NCBI RefSeq assembly: GCF_017589495.1
Contig: NC_063211.1
Coordinates: forward strand, 17,438,007-17,502,006
Direction: 5' to 3'
DNA from: Alosa alosa
Taxonomy: Eukaryota; Chordata; Actinopteri; Clupeiformes; Clupeidae
DNA: 64,000 nucleotides
In this document: piece by piece, positions 1-10,213 of the stretch
Layout of the letters: each line of letters begins with the position of its first letter
Numbering within the stretch: the first letter of the stretch is position 1
Position numbers and translations under genes: made by a program
The notes under the pieces: generated by a model
What the model was told of the DNA's origin: nothing
The model's database searches: none
What the model saw: only the letters and a program-made list of their open reading frames with translations

Positions 1-207
1 CCTCTGTGATGCATGACTAATAGAGCCATGTTTGACTATAGAACCATAAGGACAATCCTCTGTGCGTACTCATGTCTCATTGCTTATTACCAGATTGTTA
101 ACACGTCTCAGGAGTTGTGGCAGGTGTTTAATGTAGTTCTTTTTACTGAAGTTCAAGTAGAATTACCTATATAATGTTCTTGGTGAAAGTAATAATTTTA
201 ACATTAC

Positions 208-350
208 CAGTAATAGTAGTAGTGGAAGTAGCTGTAGTGCTGTGGTTTCAGCAGGAGCAGTGAATGCAATAGTATCTTTAGCCACGGTAGCAGCAACTGT
301 AGTAACTTAGTAGTTATAGTAGTAGTAGTAGTTGTAGTGGCACCTGTGGT
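208..350. repeat. Degenerate (GTA)n trinucleotide tract
   Basis: Repeated agtagt, gtagta and gtggta triplets run through this stretch with many substitutions. The best uninterrupted part is around 317-332. It gives Tyr/Tyr- and Thr-rich frames on the minus strand, which are shadows of the repeat. No other content is visible. Confidence 0.7.
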
Positions 351-516
351 AGATACTGTCTGCACTCTGACTGTGAAGTGCACAGCAGGGAGGTCTGACT
401 CCTCCACAATGGTATTGTGAAATCCTAATCTCTTGTGTTCAGGTACTGAGGTGCTGAGGTGGCTGCTGCTGTGGCTCCACTTAAAGGGTTTAGTTCTAAT
501 GTACTTTATATCCTGT

Positions 517-544
517 TCTCTCTCTCTCTCTTTCTCTCTCTCTA
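517..544. repeat. (CT)n microsatellite
   Basis: A TC dinucleotide run with one TTT interruption. Its antisense reads as an Arg/Glu string, which explains the apparent start of a minus-strand frame here. Confidence 0.9.
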
Positions 545-605
545 TCAATAAATTCAGTTACTATAAAAGGTAATTTACCTTGTCATGTCATTTTGGATTT
601 AGCGA

Positions 606-990
606 GACACTTGCTGTTTCCCAAAGTCGAGCATGCTTCCTTGATCGAATGCTTCCTTGCGAGTCGGGTTCTACAAAGATAAGGCTACCCTAGCATTCTC
701 GGACTCTACTTTGGGACAGACTAGATAATGTGGACAACGTGTTCCGCCTGAGTGTTTTCGCTTTTAACTGCACGCTTCTCTTTTGACAATGGCGCTGCTC
801 CGATGCATGTCAATGCAGAGGATTATGGGTATTTTTATTCACTTAAGGATCCACAGATGCATCCTTGAAAATTCTTAGAACGAAGGGCGTAATCTTGACA
901 TTGGAACAGTGCTTGGCCGAGTTCGATGACGTGGCATCCTTGAAAAGGCGGCCGATGAGTATGCTTCGTTGACTTTGGGAAACGACTACT
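606..990. mobile_element. Candidate non-autonomous DNA transposon (inverted-repeat element)
   Basis: The 13-mer GTTTCCCAAAGTC at 616-628 occurs as its exact reverse complement at 971-983. The flanks of both arms are loosely similar (ACTTGCT before the first, AGTAGTC before the second when inverted). Inside, GCATCCTTGAAAA occurs at 859-871 and 934-946, and GCTTCCTTG occurs twice at 635-658. Terminal inverted repeats with repeated subterminal words over about 385 bp and no coding capacity are what a MITE-like element looks like. The exact ends and target duplication could not be fixed, so the superfamily is not assigned. A chance inverted repeat is possible but less likely at 13/13. Confidence 0.45.
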
Positions 991-1031
991 CACTCAGATA
1001 GACAGACAGAAAGATGCACACAGATACTGCC

Positions 1032-1120
1032 CCACTCACTCACTCACTCAGTCACTCACTCATTAACTTATTCAATCCATTCACTCACTCACTCACTCAC
1101 TCTCTTTCTCTCTCTCTCTT
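1032..1120. repeat. (ACTC)n tetranucleotide plus (CT)n compound repeat
   Basis: ACTC units run at 1032-1063 and again at 1081-1103, then a CT run to about 1120. A GA-rich run at 1206-1262 on the same strand is complementary to the CT part, so the two could pair across about 90 bp. Confidence 0.85.
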
Positions 1121-1205
1121 CCTTCCACCTGGTCTCTCTGACTCTCTCCACAGCATTTCGGGAATGTGGTGGGAAGCCATGGAGAGCTATTGAAAGGTAG
1201 ATTAG

Positions 1206-1262
1206 AGAGATGTGGGAGCGAGAGAGAGAGAATGAAAAATTGAGAGAAGCACAGAGAGAGTG
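1206..1262. repeat. Interrupted (GA)n tract
   Basis: A run of gagaga broken by aatgaaaaatt and gcac. It is complementary to the CT tract at 1097-1120. Confidence 0.75.
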
Positions 1263-4200
1263 TTGATGTGGACAAGACGTTGTAACAGTTGACTGTGGGG
1301 GAGATCTGGCCCTGATCTGGTGTAGGTTCCTGGAGACTCTGGCACACTGATTCTAGCTTCTATCTGATTATCTGAGTGCACCTGGTTTTGCGTTCTAGTT
1401 GATGATTTTCCAGATGTGGCTGTGATTTTTGTTTCCAGATCAAGCCCTTGATCTGTTTCCACCTTTGAGTTAACATATTGAGTCAATTACAGTCGGAAGA
1501 GTTGCGAACAAAGACCTTTTAATCAAAAGCTTTAGATTTATTTGTCTATTTAGAGATTGATGTGGATGTAATATCAAAGCCCACATTGTAGTTAACTGTG
1601 AAACGGATCAGGCCTGACCTGGTGTGACGGTGATCTATATTGGATCCAGTGGGTGATATTCCCTGGCTCTTGAAGGTGGAACAGATAAGGTTTTCCCTTC
1701 TCAGGTGTTCTTCGTAACTTGTAACCACCCCGCCTCCCATTGTTCCATTTCTCTGTCCCTCCCTACGTTCTCTCACCTCTCTCTCCGCTCCCCGCTCGTG
1801 CCTGATGAAGGCTCGGACCCTTCTCCTTGTCCGTTGCTCCGGCGACTTCCATTATTCCCTTTACTCGTTTCATTCACGGTAATTGAAGTAATTTCCCACC
1901 TTGGCGATGATGAATGTCTCCCCGGCTCCAACTCTGCCCTTCTACTTTACTAAGCCTAATTAAAGAAAACATTCCATGATTGCCTATTTTTCCTCATGCG
2001 TGACAACCTATTATTCTTCCTACTACCTGATTAGGGAGTTATTATGCTTAGATTTAGATTGATTTAACAGGGTGGACTAATAAAAGCCTACTTGGTTTGA
2101 TTTAAGGGAATTGCAGGTTTGAGCCAGTCGGATCGTAATTGTTATTACTGGTTCATGATATGAGAGGGTGGGTGGAGTGGGGAGGGGGTGTAGGTTGTTC
2201 TGGTTCAGTCGAGAGGGGTTTGAAATTGAATTAGAAAATTAGAGGGTTATTCGGGGTACAACAGGTGACATTTTGGGACGTTCTCCACACAATAGAGCTG
2301 TCATCGGAGGTTACCATAGTGGCAGGTTTGTCCAGAGCGATAACTCGCATCCATCATGGTCGCCTAAACTGACATATTTCCATCAAAACAAGATTAATCT
2401 CTCCATCAGACTGGACAAGGTTTTTATAATCGTGCGTACGAATGGGATGCAAACAGGCAAATTGCTTTTTATTTGCACTGCTAGTGCTGATTGATTGGAT
2501 TATCCTGTAATGAATACAAAATTGAGGATGCAGTTGTAGACGACTCTTTCCCCTTCCCCCTCAACTCTAAATTTTATATTCTTTCTCTCTGTTTCTTTGA
2601 TGCAAGCCAAGGTCATTATGCATGGTTGATTATTGTAGTGCATTGTATTATAGTAGGCACCTCTGAATGAATAGCCATTAGCAATTTAAATGACCTCTTC
2701 TGCTGCTGAATTTGCATGAGAGAAGATGAAGGTGCTGTTGAAGTGGATTAACCTAAAACTTGGTCATAAAGGTACTTGTCATAAATGTCTCAATTTCTTT
2801 TGTAGTTTCACCATTAGGCTATTATAAATGAATTCTTATTCATTTGTTATTGCACGTAAAGCGGATTCATTGTCATTGTTACTTAATATGTAGTACTCCA
2901 TCATGGAGTGGGCTATGCTTTGAAATAACATTGACATTGTATAAGTATATATACTCTTTTGATCCCGTGAGTACATTGTACATTGCACTACTGGTTTATT
3001 TCTGTGACCCCCCATCCCGGAGTGGTGTCAGTCAGACAGTTGTCTACCAAGAACCACTGCTGCTGCCTATGCCCGCAAAATGCCATGTTCTATTAGTGAG
3101 AATGCATCAGGCTATGCTAACTATACTAATAGCAATAGACTATGCTAATGACTGTTCCACTGTGTCCTTGGCTGGATGAAGATACAGCGATGCCGTCTGT
3201 CTCTGGATCCATGTGGCAGAATTAATCACTTGACGTGTCCTCATCTTGATGGCCTGGATTTGGGGTGGATTTTGAGAAAAAAAAGGGGTTGAGAGTTTTT
3301 GGCAAATACGCAGAAAGTTAGCTGAAGTTATAGTTCCAAAATGTGTGTGATCTTCAGCATGTTGTCTCTGTGTAACTCCAAAATTTTGGGGTTGCTTCCT
3401 TCCCCTTAACCCTTTTTATTTATAAAATGGCCGTATATTTTCATTGAGTCATGTTTTGATGTGCTGGTAGATGATTAGTACGAAGAAGCTATTCTATATC
3501 AGACTTGTTTGACTTGGTGAAAAGTCACACTGTCTCAGTTACTTTTCAGATGTCAGCTCTATAAATTATGAATGTCAGAATTCAGTTCACACCTTACTGC
3601 GCAATAATATAGAATAGATGACTACACTTAAGAAAGGTTGTGGGCTGAGGTTGGCATTCATTTATATGACATTGGCAATAATTCATAATGTAGTAACTCA
3701 TAATGCCTAATGCAGTAACTCATAATGCCAACTGCTCATCAGCAAGATCTCATAGGTCATTGTAACATTGATTGGGGACTTTTTTTTTTGGTGGATTGTA
3801 TCTTTTTATTAACCATTTACCATTTTTATCTGTCAGAGATGGGCAAATCAAAAGCATTTTGCATGAGCCAGATGTCACATATAATTTCATGCCAGTCTTT
3901 CATGCTCTGAACTTGATCTGCGATGGCTTAGCAATGCCAGAGGTTGTATTTCAACACCCCGAATAACCTCAGATTGCAAATTACAGCGCGTTGATATCTG
4001 TTTCTTTAAATAAGCATGTTTTAAATGTAAACCATATCTGACTGGTATCTGCTTTGGCAGTATTTTGGCTCTACCAGTGTACCTATATGTCAGGAACTCT
4101 TACAGACGGACTTAAGGGCATCGAATGCGACAGCTACACCCCTGGAAGGTACTGAACAAACACAGAATGCCTGGCAAAGGAGGGGGCCTTCCAAAGAAAG

Positions 4201-4574
4201 CAGAACAACGTATTAAATATTGATTCTTAGATGAGAAGTTTAAACGTAGGTCAAATGGAAGATATTAAGATGGAGCTTAAAAATTAATGCACTTTACTTA
4301 CTTTGCTTTATGAAATTATAACAATTTAGGCATTTGTTTTGAATAACTACCGTAGACTGTTCAGAATGACTTGGTGAAACATTAGCCCAGCATGACTAAG
4401 ATGTCATTCCGGCGTATATGCGTAAAGTTTCCGCCTTTGAAGGAACTTCTTGCAAGGGAATGACTGCTAAACCCCTTGGTGCCCTTGCTTAAGTGTGCTT
4501 AGGGCACTCACACATATCAACGTGCCTGGGCAGCATTTTGATGAATGACACAATTAGGGGTAAAATGAACAATT
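1263..4574. other. Spacer without recognisable gene
   Basis: Mostly unique AT-rich sequence. Apparent frames here (for example 1705-1953, 2844-3179 and 3725-3966 on plus) have no family motif I recognise and no coherent exon structure. A short local tandem of CATAATG/GTAACTCATAATGC words lies at about 3678-3730. I see no RNA gene or mobile-element end with confidence. Confidence 0.5.
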
Positions 4575-4814
4575 TCACTGGAGCCATGCATACTGAGGCA
4601 TTAAGCCCTCCACAACTCCCATCAAGTACGGCTTAGTCCATCCTTTAATTCCGGCGACAGCAGCGGCCTGGTCCATGAAGTCCATTGTTGCTGGGCATTG
4701 GATTATTCTCACTGGGTAATTATTGACCATGTTGTAGTTTTGTTCAGTAATGTGCCGTATTTGGTCCTTAATCTTGTCATATGCCATTCTGGTTGAATAG
4801 ATTGCATGTAGCAT
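4575..4814 (-). other. Unassigned 79-codon open frame, possible coding relic
   Basis: This antisense frame starts ATG CTA CAT and ends CTC CAG TGA. Unlike nearly all other frames in the window, it is not built on a simple repeat. Its residue mix is protein-like: a charged start (YDKIKDQIRHITEQ), then VNNYPVRIIQCP, DQAAAVAGIKGWTKPYL and a hydrophobic end (MGVVEGLMPQYAWLQ). I recognise no family and see no catalytic motif. A GT microsatellite lies just upstream of its start at 4829-4852, so it has no obvious promoter. It may be a fragment of a decayed transposon gene, an exon-like relic or a chance frame. Coding status is uncertain. Confidence 0.2.
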
Positions 4815-4828
4815 GTCTGAAAAGAGTC

Positions 4829-4852
4829 TTGTGTTTGTGTGTGTGTGTGTCT
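4829..4852. repeat. (GT)n microsatellite
   Basis: A GT run of about 11 units with one TTT interruption. Confidence 0.9.
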
Positions 4853-5014
4853 GTCTCGGGGACCTTTGTGTGTGTTTATCATTTGGCTTAAGGGGGGTGG
4901 GTTGTGTATTGTAAGACTAAATTAGCACAATAAAACAGCTAAAAGACAAATCTGACAGCAGTCATAAAGGCTATTCTTTTATTGAGCGTCACAATGCTAC
5001 TTCACATATATGTC

Positions 5015-5056
5015 AGTGTGTATGTGTGTGTGTGTGTGTGTGTCTGTGTGTGTGCA
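5015..5056. repeat. (GT)n microsatellite
   Basis: About 20 GT units with TAT and TCT interruptions. A (CA)n run lies 95 bp downstream on the same strand, so the pair is an imperfect inverted repeat. Confidence 0.92.
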
Positions 5057-5149
5057 TGTGGTCTCTCTTTGTGTGCTCCTAGTATTAAACAGGCCCTGCC
5101 ACAAAACATAAGATGTGTGTATCCTATACATAATAATAGATTCACATGG

Positions 5150-5178
5150 ACACACACACACAAACACACACACACAAC
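5150..5178. repeat. (CA)n microsatellite
   Basis: A CA run with an AAA interruption. It is complementary to the GT run at 5015-5056. Confidence 0.9.
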
Positions 5179-5500
5179 AGGGATGGAAAAAATAGAGATG
5201 CAAGACACACTGTCTAGCTGCATAAGCATGCTTTCTATTTTCATCAGACGCATTCAGGAACAGCAGCATAAGGAATGTAAGTCAGTGTAAGATAAACAAA
5301 ATAGAGAGAGAGATAAAAAAAATCCCACACGTTTAACAAATGTTATCTGCCCACTGCCAGCCTCTTGGTCGCTCTACCTCCGTCAGCAGCCACCACCGCT
5401 TGGCGATTTACACGCAGGGAGATGAGAAATAACGCAGATAAATGAGAGAGTGTCAAGCCCTAACGCTCTTAAACGAACCTATTATGGCTTAGGGTGTAGT

Positions 5501-5639
5501 GGGGTGGGGCGGGGAGGGTATGCTCGACTACAGCAGGAGGGATGGGAGAGGTGGGTGGTGGAGGTGGGTGCAGCTGAGCTGGGCTGGGGTGAGGTGAGCT
5601 GTGGTGGGGTGGGGTGTTGTGGGGCAGGGTGGGCTGGGG
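5501..5639 (+). other. G-rich tract with G-quadruplex motifs
   Basis: At 5501-5518 four G-runs (4, 4, 4 and 3 G) are separated by single bases, the classic pattern for a very stable parallel quadruplex. A second set at 5606-5639 has runs GGGG, GGGG, GGGG, GGG, GGG and GGGG with loops of 1-5 nt. The sequence between is GGTGG- and GCTGGG-rich. Translations across it are Gly/Val/Trp strings and are not counted as genes. Confidence 0.8.
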
Positions 5640-5689
5640 TGGAGGGCTAGTCAGTGAGGTGTTGTTGCTGCGGTTGCCTCATTATGAGC

Positions 5690-5790
5690 AAGTGTTCAAC
5701 CTGTCAGGCCTAAAATGATCTCCAGTTTATTTGTCATTTTGGTTATTACAGCGGCCTTGCGGCTGGCACCAATGTGAATGGCAGACTCCA
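5690..5790. other. Candidate conserved non-coding element
   Basis: A unique, repeat-free block between two G/purine-rich tracts, with balanced composition and words such as TTTATTTGTCATTTTGG. The call rests on its character alone. No alignment was available. Confidence 0.2.
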
Positions 5791-5807
5791 CATACATACC
5801 CGGCAGG

Positions 5808-5890
5808 GAGGTGAGGGGGGGTGGGGGGAGGGAGAGCGGGAGGGAGGTGGAGAGAGAGAAAGGAAAAAAGAGTGAGTTAGAGAGGAAGAC
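5808..5890 (+). repeat. Purine-rich (GGGA/GA)n tract
   Basis: Almost pure A/G on the plus strand: GAGGGGGG runs, then GAGAGAGAAAGG, then AGAGAGG. The antisense Ser/Pro/Leu frames over it are artefacts. Confidence 0.8.
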
Positions 5891-6209
5891 ACCGCACGAG
5901 GGGTGCACGTCAGATATATCTCACATTTGTCCAGTGAAGCAGTGAAAATAAAGCTTTCAGACCTGAAGCGTCGACATGCCCGCCTGCCCAGCCAGCATCG
6001 TGCGGCTCGGCACAGTGCGGCTCGGCGCTGCCTGTGCAGGCATCCATGATGTTTATTAAGCTCAGGGTAAATGAGATGTTGCGGAGAACTCAATCTCCGA
6101 TAACAGCCATCTCACAAACGAGTCCGGTCTTCTTCCGGCCCAGGTCAGGCTGCATCTGACAGATCGTCGCCAGGTACGATCCGTGGCCACAAGACGTTAC
6201 AAAAAAATG

Positions 6210-6410
6210 AATACTAAAAAAAGATTTCCAAAAGGATTAATAACATTGCAGCGCCATTGATGATCACTCACTGAAGACTTCATTATTGCAATTAATGGCC
6301 CTCTCAGCTACTTGACCTGATAATCAAAATTAGTGCCAAGAAACCTTTAGGACTGATGGATGGAAGCGGCCTGCCTAAGCTGGCTAATTGGCATGAGCCT
6401 TCAAGACGGG
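6210..6410. other. Candidate conserved non-coding element rich in homeodomain-type cores
   Basis: Several TAAT/ATTA cores in a repeat-free block: GGATTAATAAC, GCAATTAATGG, GATAATCAAAATTAG and GGCTAATTGGC. Such clusters are typical of developmental enhancers. This is inference from motif density only. Confidence 0.3.
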
Positions 6411-6550
6411 AATGTGTGTTTTTTGTTTTTTTGCGAGACGGAGAGTGGAGGAACGGGGGGGAACAAATGACGGGACACCATGGCGATGACATTTGAATGC
6501 TGCGTACATGGGAAAGGGAGTTTTAAATGGTCCATCACAGGGTTGGAGAG

Positions 6551-6760
6551 ATGGAGGGATAGAGAGAAAAGGAGGAGTGAGAGAGGGAGGAAGAGAGGAG
6601 GAGGGGGTGAGGTGATTTTGGCGGGATGCTGGGGCTTGTGTGTGTGTGTGCGTGTTTGTGAGTGTATGCTATGCATGTGTGTGTATGTTTGAGGGCTGGT
6701 GTGTGTGCAGTGTGTATATATGTTTTGGGGATTGTGTGTGTGTGTGAGGGGGGAGTGGTG
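6551..6760. repeat. Purine tract followed by imperfect (GT)n block
   Basis: A GGAGAGGG-type purine run at 6551-6610, then broken GT runs at 6636-6754 (best parts 6637-6650 and 6736-6748). All frames over it are low complexity. Confidence 0.75.
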
Positions 6761-6884
6761 GAGGACAGTTTGTGTGTAAAACAGGGAACACATCAGACCT
6801 TAATTCTCCGAACAGTTTCCACGGCTCCAGGTGTCTGTGTATTCCCCCTTTTACTCCTGATGAGCTAAACCTATGGAAGCAATC

Positions 6885-6886
<2 letters not shown>

Positions 6887-6932
<46 letters not shown>

Positions 6933-6956
6933 GAGTGAGAGTGTGTGTGTGTGTGG
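6887..6956. repeat. Compound (GA)n(GT)n microsatellite
   Basis: About 21 uninterrupted GA units at 6887-6929, then GAGAGT units, then GT to about 6955. Likely polymorphic. Confidence 0.95.
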
Positions 6957-8510
6957 TGGGGGCTACTTGAGTTATCCCTTGCATCTGCAAGTGCTATGTG
7001 AAATGGGAGGATCGGGGTAGGGGTGTTGAGCAGCCTATGAGGCGGAGGTGGTGGTTTTCGGGAAGGAAGGAAGCGTTGTCTCTGTCCGGGCACTGTGGGG
7101 TCTTCTCTGGGGGGACATAACCGGCAGACAGACTGCCCCCAGGTGAGCCATCGCTCTGGTGAGCTGGCTGGGGCCTTTTTTTTTTTTTTTACAAAAGCAA
7201 ACATGACAGATCGCTGCTGTCTTTGCATCGATCCCATCGCTTTCTCTGGCAGACAACGGAGGAGAGGGGGAAAAATGGCTCTGCTCTCTTCCCTCGTACA
7301 TCAGCGGAGCCAGGCAGGAGACAGACAGCCAGGATGGGTGATCATGAACTCAGGCAGGGTCTGGGATGAACTGGGGGGGTGCAGGATTGGAGGGGGTGAG
7401 GGTCTGGGTTTACAAATGGTAATGTATGCCTGAGATAGACTTTTATCTCTACGGCACCCCGTATTACCAAATTAATTTATGGTAATGATGTCCCTTTATA
7501 AAAAGCCTTGGCACAACAGAGTTTGAGTGCGGAGACAGCAGAGGGATGAGATGCGCCGTGTTTACCTTGAGTCGAGTGCCAGGCGTTGGGTGGGAATGAG
7601 ACTTGGGTTTGATAGTCTGGAGGCAGATTCTCTGATGCTACTTTTCCAGTAGGAAAGTGACAAAAGTGTTTTAGGGGAGACTTTGTGCATAGTGGTGGTG
7701 TTGGTGGTGTTGGTGGAGGGGAACTGGGACTGAGTCGAGGCTTATTGCATGGCGGAACAAAGACTCACAATCCCATCCTTTCGAATGAGAACAGACTTCA
7801 TAAGACCTCCAAGATGGAGAGAAGTGACATGAAAGTGTGTCTTAAAAAACTGTGCCCTCATTTATCATATTTTTTCCCCCTCTCAGTGGTTTGATGCAGC
7901 AGACCCAGGCAGATGTGTGGAGCTATGACAGCTTTTTTCCCTTTTTGCTCTTCTTCACCACTCCGAATTCATCTCCTTTTTTTCTGTGATGAGTCTGTCT
8001 CACGCTTTGTGACCACGGTCATCGCAGACAGAGTAGTGGACTCTTGTCCTGATTCGGCCCCAGTGTTCAAAATATCAAACGAAGGCAAACAAGTCTTTTC
8101 AAACAGTCTTTTTGTACACTAAGGAGATTCTTGGAAAATGAACATGGAGATGCTGGAGTAAGTGCTAAACTCCATTACATCATGTTCAGATTTTTAAGTT
8201 AAAAGGAAAAAGTATGTACTCTGAATGTTGGCTTCTATTTGCCGAATTTGACCTCACCTCTGCTATGTGTTGCGTCTATCCAAGTGTTTCTCACCAGACT
8301 GGTATGCGTGTGACACTCCCCCTCAGCAGGTCCCATAAGTCGTTGAACCCCAGCTCTCTGGTCATAGCAGTGTTTATATGAAATCATATCTGCATTTTTG
8401 GAAATCATTAGTGTCTGCTGTTGGGGGACTGTGAAGACTCGTTAGCGCGCCGATTGTAGATAACCCCACAAAATTGACACAGCGAAGAACATGGTCTGTT
8501 ATTTCTCTGT
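6957..8510. other. Spacer without recognisable gene
   Basis: Contains a 15-T run (7176-7190) and a small GGTGTT repeat near 7690-7715. The frame at 7095-7433 crosses the T-run and a GGGGGG tract and has no family motif. A TAAT-rich patch lies at about 7440-7500. Confidence 0.5.
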
Positions 8511-8522
8511 CACACACACATA

Positions 8523-8558
<36 letters not shown>

Positions 8559-8612
8559 ATATCTCTCTCTCTCTTTCTTTATCTCTCTCTTTCTCCATTT
8601 CTCTCTCTCTCT
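8511..8612. repeat. Compound (CA)n(CT)n microsatellite
   Basis: CA units at 8511-8555 with one TAG interruption, then interrupted CT units at 8561-8612. Confidence 0.93.
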
Positions 8613-9109
8613 TTATGTTCTATGATTGATGTCCCTTCCTTCCTTGACTCTTGTTTCTACGCATTCCGGAATTCCCAGCGCTTGGCTTCTCTGCCTGACC
8701 ACCCCCAAACTCCCCCCAAACCCCCGTTTTCTGGGGTCTTAGCTGCACCTTCAAGGACGGCGCTGGAGATTTCTGACTTGAGCCGTGACAGATGGGCGAG
8801 CGCGGCTCGTGTGATGGATCGCGCCGGAGTGCCACGACTCACTCCCTTTAATTTTAACAGCTACATTATCATGGAGATTAATGGGGGTGTCAAAACTTAA
8901 CTTCTCCCACCCTGTCCCTGCTCTCTTGCTCCGCCCCTCGCACACACCCCGCCCCACCCGTTTAAAACATTTTCACTTTAAACATTTTTTTTTAACATTT
9001 CTTTCTCCCGCATCTTAACTAATTTATTCTAATTATCCTGGGCTTCTTTTCTCAGCAGATTTTTTTTTTCCTACCCCCTCTCGTTCTCTTCCTCCTCTCC
9101 TGAACCTTT

Positions 9110-9310
9110 TTCGTGCAAATTAACGTAACAAAAAGTCTATTAATTACTATTTGTGGCTGTTAATTTCTGGCAAAGACGCTGTCTTGAAGCAGCTGGCTGC
9201 CGAGGCCCATCGTGGTTGAATCTGTGCCAAAAAAGTGCAGATGTAATTCTGTTATCTCTTGCTTAGTCGTTTACGCAAATTAATTTGAACAATTAGCCTT
9301 CTACCGGTAT
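9110..9310. other. Candidate conserved non-coding element
   Basis: Repeat-free block with GCAAATTAA twice (about 9114 and 9275), TATTAATTAC, GTTAATTTC and CAATTAGCC. GCAAAT next to TAAT cores resembles POU/homeodomain composite sites. Motif-based inference only. Confidence 0.3.
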
Positions 9311-9797
9311 TTCATGAATCATGCAGTACAAGCTGCCAAAAAGGAGCACTTGCTGACATGGAAGAAGCGCCTAATGGCCGACTTCCTGCTATGGCACGCA
9401 GGCACGGAGGGGAAGCATTCACCAGCGACACAGTTCTCCATTTCCAACCCTCCCGCTCCATTTTAAAGCCTTTTCTCAAACGATTCCAGTTTACCTAATC
9501 TGGCGCAGAACACTAAAGTAATATTGAAGAGTCGTTTTTTTTAAATGAGAGATGGGTCTCTAGATGAGAGGGGAAAAATCCCCTTTGATTATAAGCACAT
9601 CGCCCATGACCTTAATTACTTGGTGGAACGTTCTTGACACCAAAAATGGGCCGTGTCTTCATGTTGGCTTTAGCAGCACTTATCTTGTCGGTGTGCACAC
9701 AAATTATGAGTATGTTCGTCTTGATGGCGACAGAATCTTTATTTCTCATTTTGGAGGGGTCTTAAAACCTGATCTCACTGGATTGTGCATTGAGCAT

Positions 9798-9806
<9 letters not shown>

Positions 9807-9831
<25 letters not shown>
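9807..9831. repeat. A25 homopolymer
   Basis: 25 uninterrupted A. A second A20 run follows at 9944-9963. Neither has an upstream body or target duplication I could identify as a retroposon. Confidence 0.95.
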
Positions 9832-9943
9832 GTCATATTAAAAATCTAGTCTTGCCTCAGATCAAACTGACACTTTGCAAGATTAGCCGGAGCCCATGAC
9901 ATCTAAATGCATGAGCTGAACTCAAAATTTAATTTTAATTTTG

Positions 9944-9963
9944 AAAAAAAAAAAAAAAAAAAA
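9944..9963. repeat. A20 homopolymer
   Basis: 20 uninterrupted A, preceded by an AATTTAATTTTAATTTTG stretch. Confidence 0.95.
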
Positions 9964-10198
9964 TCATAATTCACTGAGCTTGCACATAATGCTCAGACAA
10001 GACCATCAGTATGATCACACGGATTGCAAGTGATCTTCTGCTTGATCGAATGTCTACTACTTTTGTGGACTCTGCAAAATTATCTCTTTTTGCTCTCCCC
10101 CTTCTTTCTTTTCCCTCTTCTCTTTCTTTATCCAACCATCATCTTCATTCTCCTGATATTGGGAAAAAAAAAAAAGTCTGGTATGTTCCCCCAGATGA

Positions 10199-10213
10199 CC
10201 AGCAGGGGGAGTA
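10199..10213 (+). promoter_or_regulatory. CTCF-like site, forward
   Basis: CCAGCAGGGGGAGTA fits the vertebrate CTCF core (CCASYAGRKGGCRS) except A for C in GGGAG. Same orientation as the candidate at 16006 and opposite to the one at 62189. Binding is inferred from motif only. Confidence 0.4.

Noticed and set aside
6851..7301. Antisense frames of 88-128 codons
   Set aside because: Built on the GA/GT compound repeat and an A/T homopolymer (Lys run).
9807..9963. The two A-tracts as poly(A) tails of processed retroposons
   Set aside because: No target duplication and no recognisable body upstream of either tract.
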